A stretch of 64,000 bases of DNA from Wenyingzhuangia marina (GCF_900130035.1 NZ_FQXQ01000003.1:124001-188000), one strand, 5' to 3'; shown: positions 47,388 to 55,763, numbered from the stretch's first letter. A program made the numbers and translations. The notes: a model not told the origin generated them from the sequence alone.

Positions 47388-47608
47388 GTTTTTGGCTAGG
47401 CTTTGTGCTGGAAGAAAATCGGTAAGATTTTCGAACCTGTGCTTAGCCGAAGCTTTTTTGTTTGGGGTTGTTTTTTGTGGTTTCACAAATCCATGTCTCA
47501 GTAAACTCAGTACAAGCTTCAACAAAATTTGGTAACTTAGTAAATATACACAAACTTTGATAAAGCACAGAACCCGTATGAAATTTAGCTGCTTTTAGAA
47601 AATTGTTT
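47388..47608. repeat. Cassette repeat A
   Basis: About 220 bases, clearly related to 48045-48238: TTTTGGCTAGGCTTTGT at the distal end, a GAAAATC/GATTTTC hairpin, a GCTTTTTTGTTTGG stretch, a TTAGTAAATATACA stretch and GAACCCGTATGAAATTTAGC near the gene. It runs up to the stop codon of the lipoprotein gene at 47609. Confidence 0.8.
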
Positions 47609-47992
47609 TTATTCCTTAATTAAAGTCAAAGTCAATTTTTCATATTGTTCTTGAGAATCATTTGCGTCAATTTGGTAAGTGTAATTTCCTTTTTTAAGCG
47701 GTGTTTCTCCAACGTAATCAGAGGGTTGAAGAGTATAAGTTTCTCCATCAATTTCCAATTTCACATACGCATATCTATAAGCAGTTTTAAATGTCTTATA
47801 ACTTGTCATTTCTTGAGGACTAATGTTTTCGAAAGCTGTATTTCCAGTAGAAGTGTTTACAACAATATTTTGGAAATCATATTGACTAACATTTGAAAGT
47901 CGAATATTCAATTCAGACGTGATATTATCGTCGTTATTTGAGCAACTAATTAGCATTGAAATTGAAATAATTAAAGTCAGTATTTTTTTCAT
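47609..47992 (-). CDS. Small lipoprotein of a cassette unit
   Basis: 127 residues from MKKILTLIISISMLISC, a lipoprotein signal (the frame to 48028 adds a non-signal leader). The mature part has SNNDDNITSELNIRLSNVS and beta strands (TYTLQPSDYVGETPLKKGNYTYQID). No family recognised. It is enclosed by cassette repeats B (upstream) and A (3' side). Confidence 0.7.
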   Translation of the reverse strand: MKKILTLIISISMLISCSNNDDNITSELNIRLSNVSQYDFQNIVVNTSTGNTAFENISPQEMTSYKTFKTAYRYAYVKLEIDGETYTLQPSDYVGETPLKKGNYTYQIDANDSQEQYEKLTLTLIKE

Positions 47993-48044
47993 ATTCTTGG
48001 TTTTATTAATTAGATGCGAAAATATCAAAAGGGTTGTGTCAAAT

Positions 48045-48238
48045 GTTTTGGCTAGGCTTTGTACGGGAAGAAAATCGACAAGGTTTTCAGATACGGACTA
48101 AGCCTAAGCTTTTTGTTTGGATTTGTTGATTTGGTTTCACAAAGCCAAAGAAACAAGATTTGGCGACTTAGTAAATATATACAAAACTTTGGAGTATGAG
48201 AGAACCCGCATGAAGTTTAGCCGGTGTTGGCTACAGTT
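48045..48238. repeat. Cassette repeat B
   Basis: About 194 bases, matching repeat A in order and sequence, with GAACCCGCATGAAGTTTAGCC next to the stop codon of the DUF6119 gene at 48239. Confidence 0.8.
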
Positions 48239-49996
48239 TTATTTTATATCGTAATACTTTAAGGAATATAAATTTTTCATTTCTTGATTTGTTTGGATTA
48301 TACAATATTTAGCAATATTAGATTTACTTTTTTTTACTCTATCAGTAATAGTTGTTTCTTCACCAAAACCTGATTTATATGCCATAACGAAAACAATATT
48401 TTTTTCAAATATTTTCAAGAATTCATTTTCAGTAATTTTATGATTATCATAGCGTTTAAAAACTGATTTTAAATAAATTTTATCTTCTGAATTGACATCT
48501 GTATATAATCTATTAGCAGCAATTGAAATTTGATTTGATAAATCCCTCATTTTAGCATCAAAACCTTTTTTTACATGTATTAAATAAACATTTTCTTTAT
48601 CTTCATAAATAATATCACATAATTCAATGTTTTGGGATATCATTTTATCAAGTACAATATATTTCTCTAAGTTTTCATATTTCAAATTATATTCACCTTC
48701 TGTTTCTTTTGATTCCCATTTATAAGTTAAAATATTATGTGGAATTGAATTATTATCCAAGAGACCAATTGTTTTACTATTAATAGTCTCAATGAAATTA
48801 TCTTTTACACGATACCATAAATTATCTATCTTGAATATAGGATAATTGTTGTATTTTATTTCACATGTTATATGTTGTAAAAAAGGAGCAATTGTTTGTT
48901 TCTTTTCGTTTTTATAACCAATGACTTTAATTCCAAATAAGATTGAATTAAAGTCATAGATACTCTCTAATTTGTCGCCAAGTTGACTATAAATATATTC
49001 AAGTGTTTTTTCAAAAAGAAGATATTTATCGTTAGTTTCGAAGAAACAATTTCTTTTCTTTTTAGCATATACTTTGTAAGTATCACACTCATAAAATTCA
49101 ATTATTTTGGAAGGATGTATAAAGTCAATATCAAATCTTCTTGTTGTGTTTTGTCTATTTGGACCATATAAATCTATCATAATATCATAAATTTCATTAT
49201 GAAGTATTTTTTCATACTCAGCTGAAATTAATGTTTCGTCTTTTTCTTTAACGAATGATGAGATAGGAGTATGGAGCTTATTGTCTTCAAGATTAGTTAA
49301 CACTTTTATTAATTCGACAAAAGTCTCAAAGTTTACTTTTTGTTTTATAAAAAAATATGTTGATACTTCTATTAATGTCTTATCATTACTAAAATCAATG
49401 AAATTAAAAATTGTTTCTTTTAACTCTTTTCGGAGCTCAAGATTTATTTTTCTTGGAATATCAGTGAAGTTTATAGAATCAGCTAAATTTTGTCCATTTC
49501 TAAAAATATCCCTTTCTTCAGTTAGTTTTCCAGCTATATTTCTTAAAGTTATTGATGAAATTTGATCATGATCTAAATCAGCTAGACATTCATATATGTC
49601 AATTCCAAAAGTATGATTTAGATATTTTTTCACAACAGAAATTCCACCACCACCTACAAGAGAATATATTTTATCAGAAATAGAAACAAATAAGACAAAC
49701 GAAATTCTTTTTATTTCGAAATTATGATTATTTGTAATTTCAGTTGGTAGAAATTGTTTCCAATAGGATTCTTTTTCTGGTTCATTATAAACGTATGAAG
49801 TTATATTTAAATCATCAATTTCATGATTAGATATTGAAAATTGATTTTCTTCTATTTCAAAATTAGATTTATGACTATCAATTAAATGATTTATTATTTC
49901 TTTAGCTGAATTTAGTTTTCGGATTTCATAAAACTCAGTATTAATTTTGAAAATCTTTACATCATATTTAAAATCATTTTCAATAAAGTTTCTCAT
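48239..49996 (-). CDS. DUF6119/TIGR04141 sporadically distributed protein
   Basis: 585 residues. FVLFVSISDKIYSLVGGGGISVVKKYLNHTFGIDIY (in pieces) matches the N-terminal hallmark (IFALTFGYGRH ... FGLRVAL). Residues about 380-500 fit the C-terminal part: WYRVKDNFIETIN, IELCDIIYED, YLIHVKKG, LSNQISIAANRL. Members are scattered among bacteria without a known function, often among defence or mobile genes. A cassette repeat abuts the stop. No signal peptide. Confidence 0.8.
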   Translation of the reverse strand: MRNFIENDFKYDVKIFKINTEFYEIRKLNSAKEIINHLIDSHKSNFEIEENQFSISNHEIDDLNITSYVYNEPEKESYWKQFLPTEITNNHNFEIKRISFVLFVSISDKIYSLVGGGGISVVKKYLNHTFGIDIYECLADLDHDQISSITLRNIAGKLTEERDIFRNGQNLADSINFTDIPRKINLELRKELKETIFNFIDFSNDKTLIEVSTYFFIKQKVNFETFVELIKVLTNLEDNKLHTPISSFVKEKDETLISAEYEKILHNEIYDIMIDLYGPNRQNTTRRFDIDFIHPSKIIEFYECDTYKVYAKKKRNCFFETNDKYLLFEKTLEYIYSQLGDKLESIYDFNSILFGIKVIGYKNEKKQTIAPFLQHITCEIKYNNYPIFKIDNLWYRVKDNFIETINSKTIGLLDNNSIPHNILTYKWESKETEGEYNLKYENLEKYIVLDKMISQNIELCDIIYEDKENVYLIHVKKGFDAKMRDLSNQISIAANRLYTDVNSEDKIYLKSVFKRYDNHKITENEFLKIFEKNIVFVMAYKSGFGEETTITDRVKKSKSNIAKYCIIQTNQEMKNLYSLKYYDIK

Positions 49997-50124
49997 TATA
50001 TAAAAATTTCATTAATTGGACTACCTAGTAAATTTGGTGTTTTTTATAAAACTACAGATAAATCTCAATGAATCATAGGTTTACTTATTCACAACTTTTA
50101 AAAGTTCTTAACAAATGCTAAGAG

Positions 50125-50244
50125 TTAGGCTTGGCTAAAGGCTTTACAGCCGTTAAAGTAATTTTTGGTGTTGTTATATACTTTTTCATGTCCTAACAAT
50201 TCCTTTCTTGTTAGTGTATTTATATGTTGAGTGTTGTGTTTTTG
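50125..50244 (-). pseudogene. Fragment of GDP-mannose mannosyl hydrolase gene
   Basis: In one frame the minus strand reads KELLGHEKVYNNTKNYFNGC then KAFSQA-stop, parallel to KQELLAHEKVHSNTKNYFNEYKAFSHTQ-stop of the intact gene at 56977-57453 (here cited as landmarks). Further upstream QHINT recalls QHSEY, after which similarity is lost. Only the last 40 or so codons remain. Confidence 0.85.
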
Positions 50245-50319
50245 TGAGTTCTGTTATGATTATTGTAAATAAGAAGTAACAAGTTTAAATCATATGTTTT
50301 TAAGAAAGAGACCTAATTA

Positions 50320-50354
50320 AACAAAAAACGGTTTGAGTTTTATACCCAAACCGC
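50320..50354 (-). terminator. Terminator of DsbA-like gene
   Basis: Stem CGGTTTG / CAAACCG with a T-rich run on the minus strand, 27 bases after the stop codon at 50381. Confidence 0.75.
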
Positions 50355-50380
50355 TATTGCTTTTATATTTTAAATGATAG

Positions 50381-51298
50381 TTATTTTAAAATCCACAAAG
50401 AGCCATTTTTGGTTGTTTGTTTTTCTAGTTGGTTATTTTTTACAAGATCATTTAATATTGTTTCTGCCTCTTTTCTTGGTATAAGGGCTAACTCTGAAAA
50501 CTCCCTTGCTGTTAAAGAATGATACGTAGCAAAAAGTGATTGCCAACTTTTATTGTATTCTTTCTTGTTTACTTTAGAGGAACTATTTGTAAGAGCTTGC
50601 TCAAATACAGCATAAGGTTTAGATCCATATACGGTTTCTTTTTTTCCTGAGCTATCTATAAATAATAGCGTTGGGAATCCACGTACTCCTTGTTCTTGTG
50701 CTAATTTTAAATCTTCTTCAAATAGCGTTTTAGCCTTGGTATCACAATCAATTTTAAACTGTTTGGTATCTAAATTAACTTTTTTTGCAGCCTCTTCTAA
50801 ATATTCCCATTTGGTAATATTCTTTTTATCTAAGAAAACCATTTCTCTTATTTCTCTTAAAAATAAAATAGCTTTATGCTTGTCTTGTATTTGAGCTGCT
50901 TTAAAAGCAATGGAAGGTGGATATGAGGAATGTAAAGGATCTTCTAACCATAGATCACCATCAATTGGCATATCGTAATAAGCACTTACTTCATCCCAAT
51001 GGTGTGCTACATCCGATGGTTTGCTTATCCCTCCGCTATTGTAATTCCAATCAGGTAATAAACCTCCCATTTTATATTCAATATTCACATAATTTCCATA
51101 CTCTAATTTTAATCTTTTTAGTTGTGGTTCAATTCCCCAACAAGAAGAGCAAATTGGATCTGTAAAATAAATGATTTGAACTTTGTTGCTATCAACTTCC
51201 TGTTTAATAGACTGAGTTTCTGTATTGGTATTGATTTCACATATTCCTAATTGTGGATCACACAAGAGCGGATTTTTTTCTGTTTTTGATGGATTCAT
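50381..51298 (-). CDS. DsbA-family FrnE/SpxH-like protein
   Basis: 305 residues. A thioredoxin-fold with CSSC (50-53, DPICSSCWGIEP), then the helical insertion and VRGFPTLLFID (cis-Pro segment). A Cys-containing N-terminal extension (Cys13, Cys20) and a C-terminal winged-helix-like tail (LTAREFSELALIPRKEAETIL) recall the SpxH/YjbH group. No signal peptide, so it is cytoplasmic. Divergent from an HxlR regulator, which probably controls it. Confidence 0.85.
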   Translation of the reverse strand: MNPSKTEKNPLLCDPQLGICEINTNTETQSIKQEVDSNKVQIIYFTDPICSSCWGIEPQLKRLKLEYGNYVNIEYKMGGLLPDWNYNSGGISKPSDVAHHWDEVSAYYDMPIDGDLWLEDPLHSSYPPSIAFKAAQIQDKHKAILFLREIREMVFLDKKNITKWEYLEEAAKKVNLDTKQFKIDCDTKAKTLFEEDLKLAQEQGVRGFPTLLFIDSSGKKETVYGSKPYAVFEQALTNSSSKVNKKEYNKSWQSLFATYHSLTAREFSELALIPRKEAETILNDLVKNNQLEKQTTKNGSLWILK

Positions 51299-51408
51299 TT
51301 CTTATTGTTTTGGCTGTCTGTGACAGGATGTGAGGATTGTTAATCAAACTATAATCTTTATAATTTGTTGACTAAAAATCATCACTCAAAAATAGCAGAT
51401 ATTAATTG

Positions 51409-51416
51409 TACCTTTG
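51409..51416 (+). promoter_or_regulatory. -7 box of HxlR gene
   Basis: TACCTTTG fits TAnnTTTG; 64 bases from the ATG, leaving room for the palindromes in the leader. Confidence 0.5.
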
Positions 51417-51423
51417 ATATCTG

Positions 51424-51458
51424 TTTCCTTTTGGAAAGTAGTTTCATTAAGGAAACTA
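51424..51458. promoter_or_regulatory. Paired palindromes, likely HxlR operator
   Basis: TTTCCTTTTGGAAA (51424-51437) followed by TAGTTTC-N6-GAAACTA (51439-51458), just downstream of the -7 box of the HxlR gene, where a bound repressor would block transcription. Confidence 0.55.
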
Positions 51459-51480
51459 ATAAACAATTTTAATAAAACTG

Positions 51481-51843
51481 ATGAAAAAGAAAGCTACAGT
51501 AAACAACACCTTTGTTTGTCAAGTGAGAATGCAAGCAATAAGAGATGCAATGAGTGTTTTATCTGGAAAATGGAAATTTCACATATTAGGGACTCTTATT
51601 GAAGGCGATAAATTGGGTTTTATGGATCTATTAAGAGAAGTGGATGGTATAGGAACAAAGATGCTGTCTAAAGAACTTCAGGATTTAGAAATCAATCATC
51701 TTGTTAGCAGAACAGTTATGAATACAAAACCAATAACTGTTGAATATGCGATAACAGAACAAGGAAAAACGCTTTCAACTGTTATAGAAGAATTAGCAAA
51801 TTGGGGAATTGAGTATAGAAAATCAATTCTTGATACTAAATAG
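51481..51843 (+). CDS. HxlR family regulator with redox Cys
   Basis: 120 residues: SVLSGKWKFHILGTLIEGDKLGFMDLLREVDGIGTKMLSKELQDLE is the family winged helix, cited in part. Cys13 (NNTFVCQVRMQAI) is placed like the redox Cys of YodB/HypR. Divergent from the DsbA-like gene over a 182-base region with palindromes; it probably senses electrophile or disulphide stress. Confidence 0.9.
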   Translation: MKKKATVNNTFVCQVRMQAIRDAMSVLSGKWKFHILGTLIEGDKLGFMDLLREVDGIGTKMLSKELQDLEINHLVSRTVMNTKPITVEYAITEQGKTLSTVIEELANWGIEYRKSILDTK

Positions 51844-51898
51844 TTGGTGACTTGTTTTTATTGGGATTGATGTGTGAATAAAATCACTAAGATGTTTA

Positions 51899-52048
51899 AA
51901 TATTTACCAAGCCGAAACTTTTATTTGGGTTTGTTTCTTTCTCTTTCTTTTTCTTTTTCACAATGATGCTCCTAAGTTTAGGAACAGCAAAATTTAACGG
52001 CTTAATAAATATTGATAAAATACTAGGGCAGAGCATGAGCCCTATTAA
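51899..52048. repeat. Cassette repeat C (degenerate)
   Basis: Weaker but colinear match to repeats A and B: AGCCGAAACTTTTATTTGGG, TTTTTCACAATG, AGCAAAATTTAACGGCTTAATAAAT, and GAGCATGAGCCCTATTAATTAG next to the stop at 52049 (shown in pieces). The distal hairpin is reduced. Confidence 0.65.
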
Positions 52049-52855
52049 TTAGCTATTAGTTTTTATATACTCTAAAGCTTTTAGTGTAATTTCTTTTCTT
52101 AGTTTAGGAAACAATTCTTTGTTTGTGTTTTCATTAGGTGCAATATTGGTAGCAAAAAAGTAAGTGTTATTCTTTGTTTCAATATAACCTACAAACCAAC
52201 CATTGTAGTTTCCATTTCTAATAGATAAACCAGTTTTTCCGTATAATTTATATTTTTTGTTTTCTTCAATAAAAGAGATTCTTTTTAGGATTTCTTCCGT
52301 TCTTTTAGAAATTTTTAATTCCGAATTAACCAAACGTTTTAAAAAATCTATTTGTTGAAATTGATTGATTTTTGAGGTTCCTTCTAACCAGAATACGTCT
52401 AAATTTTTTGAAGTTACATTCATCTCTCCAAATTGTAATTTGTTGAGATATTCATTCATTCTTTTTTCTCCAATTTTATTGGCAATTTCTTGGTAACAAG
52501 GAACACATGAATATTGAAAAGCATCTCTTAATATTAAATCTTGCTCCCAAACTTTATAAGCTCTTTTTTCTCCATTCCATTTAAATAATGTACTGTCATT
52601 TTCTACAACTTTAGTTTCTAAAGCAATTATAGAATGCGGAATTTTATATGTAGAAGCAGGTAAACGTCCTGTTTTAGCCCAATGAAAGTTATTTGAGTAA
52701 AATACATCTTTTTGTGTGTCATAAATCAGTATAGAACCATCTACATGATTTGAGTTTATAATTGATTGAAATTCGGGTTTAAGTATTTCCTTTGTATTGT
52801 TTTTATGACAAGAAATTAAAACACTTACTGTTAAAATAATATTTAAGATTTTCAT
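52049..52855 (-). CDS. Class D beta-lactamase (OXA-like) lipoprotein
   Basis: 268 residues. Serine beta-lactamase motifs of class D: Ser68-Thr-Tyr-Lys71 (PASTYKIPHS), Ser116-Cys-Val118 (QYSCVPCYQ), Trp156 (FWLEG) and Lys207-Thr-Gly209 (YGKTGLSI), all intact. Lipoprotein signal (SVLISC-HKNN). The spectrum cannot be told; intrinsic OXAs occur in Flavobacteriaceae, but the repeat at its stop resembles cassette architecture. Confidence 0.92.
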   Translation of the reverse strand: MKILNIILTVSVLISCHKNNTKEILKPEFQSIINSNHVDGSILIYDTQKDVFYSNNFHWAKTGRLPASTYKIPHSIIALETKVVENDSTLFKWNGEKRAYKVWEQDLILRDAFQYSCVPCYQEIANKIGEKRMNEYLNKLQFGEMNVTSKNLDVFWLEGTSKINQFQQIDFLKRLVNSELKISKRTEEILKRISFIEENKKYKLYGKTGLSIRNGNYNGWFVGYIETKNNTYFFATNIAPNENTNKELFPKLRKEITLKALEYIKTNS

Positions 52856-52972
52856 ATTGTTACGGCTGTTAACTACTTTGTATAAAGAGTGGCAAAAGTA
52901 AAGAATATTGCTAAAAAATGGTTTGAATTTGTGTTGAAAACCATTGTTGTTGATGCATAATGTTGAGTGTGT

Positions 52973-53551
52973 TTACTTTAGGTTTTTCCCTAAGTTAAAT
53001 ACTTTATCTAACCACTTTTTTCTAAAATCAGGACTTGAACTTTTAATTGGTGAAATATAAGTTACTTTAACAGGATTAATTCCGCAAAATTGCAAAGTCC
53101 CCTTTTTAAATTGATTGATAGCGGGACTTTTCATAATTAAATAATCATACCATTTTGGTGTGTCAGCTGTTATAATTAAACGTGCCGATTTTCCTTTTAA
53201 GAGTTTTTCTGGCAATGGTTTTCCCTCAATTGGCTGATAAGTAATTCCAGGTAAAAATGTTCTGTCTATAAATCCTTTCATTAATGCAGGGTAACCATAC
53301 CACCACATTGGAAAAACCCACACTATATGATCTGCTTTTTTTATTTTATCAATGGCATTTACCAAATCCGGTTCTAGTTCCATTCTTTTTCGATAACCAA
53401 ATTTTAAATTAGAATTAAACTCTAATTCAGCAATGTTAATTTGAGTCAGCGTAGTTTCTGTATTACTTGCTCCTTTTATATAAGCTTCTGATAAAGCATT
53501 ATTAAAACTCTCTTTATCAGGATGTCCATTAATGATAAGTACTTGTTTCAT
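52973..53551 (-). CDS. NAD(P)H oxidoreductase (flavodoxin-fold)
   Basis: 192 residues from MKQVLIINGHPDKESF; the frame reaches 53581 but those codons lie in the promoter. INGHPDKESFN (phosphate loop), IVWVFPMWWYGYPALMKGFIDR and the FMN-binding pattern of the NAD(P)H quinone oxidoreductase/KefF/MdaB family. A soluble flavoenzyme for two-electron quinone reduction. Its promoter and a palindrome sit between it and Crp/Fnr regulator 3. Confidence 0.9.
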   Translation of the reverse strand: MKQVLIINGHPDKESFNNALSEAYIKGASNTETTLTQINIAELEFNSNLKFGYRKRMELEPDLVNAIDKIKKADHIVWVFPMWWYGYPALMKGFIDRTFLPGITYQPIEGKPLPEKLLKGKSARLIITADTPKWYDYLIMKSPAINQFKKGTLQFCGINPVKVTYISPIKSSSPDFRKKWLDKVFNLGKNLK

Positions 53552-53570
53552 GTTTGTTCTATTTTTTTTA

Positions 53571-53574
53571 CAAA
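53571..53574 (-). promoter_or_regulatory. -7 TTTG of oxidoreductase gene
   Basis: Minus strand GTTCTTTG ends in TTTG; it is 33 bases from the centre of the palindrome. Confidence 0.4.
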
Positions 53575-53602
53575 GAACCAAACAATTAAACTTCTTTAAA
53601 AG

Positions 53603-53612
53603 GACATTTGTC
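53603..53612. promoter_or_regulatory. Palindrome before oxidoreductase gene
   Basis: GACATTTGTC (arms GACA/TGTC), overlapping the last base of the regulator stop codon. Candidate operator of the regulator. Confidence 0.5.
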
Positions 53613-54175
53613 TAATTTGAAATGGACTTTCTTATTCGACTCAAATGTCTTTGAGTAATACCCAAGTATGAAGAAAGAAAATGAAGAGGAATTAACTGTA
53701 AATATTCTGGTTGATGTCTCAATAAATCGAGGTAACGTTTTTCAGCACTTTCTCTTTGTAACATAAAAATTCTTTTTTCTAATTTGATGTATTCTTGCTC
53801 AGCCATCATTTTAAAAAACCTTAACCAATTAGTGCTTAATTCTTCTAGTTTTAAAAGTTGATCTCTTGATATTGTTAAAATTTCAGTATCGGTTAAAGCT
53901 TGAATATTTTCTACAGTTTTATTTTGAGACAAAAATGAAGAGTAGGCACTGACAAACGAATTAGAAAAAGTAAAACAATAGGTTACTTCTTCTTCCATAG
54001 AGGAATGGTAAAATGACCTGAATAATCCAGAAACCACAAATGCAACTTCTTTGCAAGTTTGACCTTCTTTGATGAAAAACGCTCCTTTTTTTAGTTTTTT
54101 ACGAACTACTTTTTTTTCAAAAAAATCAATTTCCTCTTTGGTAAGGATATTAAATGTTTCTAAATATTTTTTCAT
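53612..54175 (-). CDS. Crp/Fnr family regulator 3
   Basis: 187 residues. Beta-roll (LKKGAFFIKEGQTCKEVAFVVSGLFRSFY) and HTH (IPLHFLSSYLGITQRHLSRIRKSI). About 60 bases upstream of the flavodoxin-fold oxidoreductase gene on the same strand, with a palindrome at its stop codon. Probably a redox or ligand responsive activator of that gene. Confidence 0.88.
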   Translation of the reverse strand: MKKYLETFNILTKEEIDFFEKKVVRKKLKKGAFFIKEGQTCKEVAFVVSGLFRSFYHSSMEEEVTYCFTFSNSFVSAYSSFLSQNKTVENIQALTDTEILTISRDQLLKLEELSTNWLRFFKMMAEQEYIKLEKRIFMLQRESAEKRYLDLLRHQPEYLQLIPLHFLSSYLGITQRHLSRIRKSISN

Positions 54176-54322
54176 TTTATATAGTTACGAACAACAATAC
54201 TTTTAGGAATAGTTTAGGAGTTTAAAGTTACTAAATTATGATGCAGTACTTGGTTTTCATTTCTATTTTAAGTCAATACAGAATTGCTATTATTTCTAAA
54301 AGAATGTTTTTTGTTTGGCTTT

Positions 54323-54856
54323 TTATGCTGTTTTAATTTTTGAATAAATGTCCAAACTTATCAACTCTCCATTTTTAATTTCACAATCTTTCATCACTCC
54401 TTCGTGTTGAAAGTCAAGTTTTGCCATTGCATTTTTACAGTTTGTATTGTCTGATTCTACAAAACCTTCAATTCTATGGAGTCCCAGTTCCTTAAAACCG
54501 TAGTTACATATTAGTGGCATGGCTTCTTTCATAATTCCCTTTCCCCAAAAATCGGTTAGTAACCAAAATCCTATTTCTGCTTTTTTATGTTCTTTATTCA
54601 AGTCATTCAATCCGCCAGCACCATAAAAAGTTTTATTGTCTAGTGAACAAATAGCAAACCACATGCCTGTTCCTTCTTTCTCAAGATTTGCAAACCAATT
54701 CATTTGTTCTTTTGTAGCTTCTATACTCATAAAACTAACTCCGTAATGTTTAATAATATCAGGATTAGAAAGTCCTTTAAAAACATTTTCAATATCACTA
54801 TCAACAAATTGTCTTAGTAAAAGTCTATCACTTTTTATTTCCTTAGAGTTATTCAT
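54323..54856 (-). CDS. GNAT N-acetyltransferase (RimJ/RimL-like)
   Basis: 177 residues. DRLLLRQFVDSDIENVFKGL, AEIGFWLLTDFWGKGIMKEAMPL, LGLHRIEGFVESDNTNCKNAMAKLDFQHEGVM, quoted in pieces, are the GNAT motifs A and B with acetyl-CoA loop. The usual substrate is an alpha-amino group or a small molecule; not decidable. Starts 38 bases after the NmrA gene and may be cotranscribed. Confidence 0.9.
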   Translation of the reverse strand: MNNSKEIKSDRLLLRQFVDSDIENVFKGLSNPDIIKHYGVSFMSIEATKEQMNWFANLEKEGTGMWFAICSLDNKTFYGAGGLNDLNKEHKKAEIGFWLLTDFWGKGIMKEAMPLICNYGFKELGLHRIEGFVESDNTNCKNAMAKLDFQHEGVMKDCEIKNGELISLDIYSKIKTA

Positions 54857-54894
54857 TTTATTAAAATTCTGTTTTCAGAGAACTGTTGTAAATC

Positions 54895-55752
54895 TTATTT
54901 GTTATTTACTTCTTTAATAAAGAAATCTTTTAAATGCTCTTGACCAAACAATGGTGATTTCATATCCATAACCATTGTTGTCATAAAAAACTCTATTGGA
55001 CCGTATGTTTTTGAACTCGTAAATGTTCTCATGCTCCAAAGGACAAATTTTCTTATCCAATCTGGCAGATGAACAATTTTTTTTGGTTTCCCATAAGCTT
55101 TTAAAGCCAATTCAGCAATTTCATTTTGCGAGAGTAAATCGGGACCCCCTATATTTATTTCTTTTTTTTCTTGATTAATTGTACCAACAATTTCTTTAGC
55201 TAAGTCTTTTCCATGAATTGGATTTAATTTTAGTTTTCCATTTCCAAAAAGATAGACCTTTCCACTTTTGGCCATTTTTAGAAAATCTCCCATGTCCGAA
55301 AAAAATCCATTGGGTCTTATGATACAATATTCAAGTCCAGATTGTTTTAAATAATCCACTAATTTCTCTTTAGCTTCACAAATTTTTAAATGTCTTAGTT
55401 TTTCTCCATTTAAAACCGAGATATAGATGAATTTTTTTACTCCATGTTTCTTAGCTTCATCTATCAGGTTTACATTAGCTTGATAATCAACATCCATATA
55501 TGTTAATCCATCTTTTTGTCTTGTAATACCTACTGTACTTATAACTACATCAATATTTTTACAGATGTCTTTTAGTGTTTCTGGTTTGGTAACTTGTGCT
55601 TCCAAAATGTTAAGGTTTGGAGCATTCATTTTTATTTTTTCTTTATTTCTAACAATTATTTTGGTTTCATAACCTTTTTCAATCAGCTCTTGAGTTATAA
55701 ATTTTCCTAAATACCCTGTTGCACCTGCTACTAAAACATTTGTTGGTTTCAT
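54895..55752 (-). CDS. NmrA-like atypical SDR
   Basis: 285 residues. NAD(P)-binding motif VAGATGYLGKFI (8-19), VVISTVGITRQK, and IIRPNGFFSDMGDFL. The atypical SDR NmrA/complex-I-assembly-like type, cytoplasmic with a C-terminal segment FVLWSMRTF. It follows Crp/Fnr regulator 4 and has a perfect palindrome and TAACTTTG promoter. Confidence 0.9.
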   Translation of the reverse strand: MKPTNVLVAGATGYLGKFITQELIEKGYETKIIVRNKEKIKMNAPNLNILEAQVTKPETLKDICKNIDVVISTVGITRQKDGLTYMDVDYQANVNLIDEAKKHGVKKFIYISVLNGEKLRHLKICEAKEKLVDYLKQSGLEYCIIRPNGFFSDMGDFLKMAKSGKVYLFGNGKLKLNPIHGKDLAKEIVGTINQEKKEINIGGPDLLSQNEIAELALKAYGKPKKIVHLPDWIRKFVLWSMRTFTSSKTYGPIEFFMTTMVMDMKSPLFGQEHLKDFFIKEVNNK

Positions 55753-55763
55753 CTTTTTTATTA

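Noticed and set aside
50124-50131. GTTAGGC as an integron core site (GTTRRRY)
   Set aside because: A 7-base match is expected by chance, and it sits in the tail of the NUDIX pseudogene.
53596-53650. Long inverted repeat GACATTTG/CAAATGTC (53603 and 53642)
   Set aside because: The right arm lies inside the regulator coding region, and the two arms are 30 bases apart; the compact palindrome at 53603-53612 explains the left arm better.
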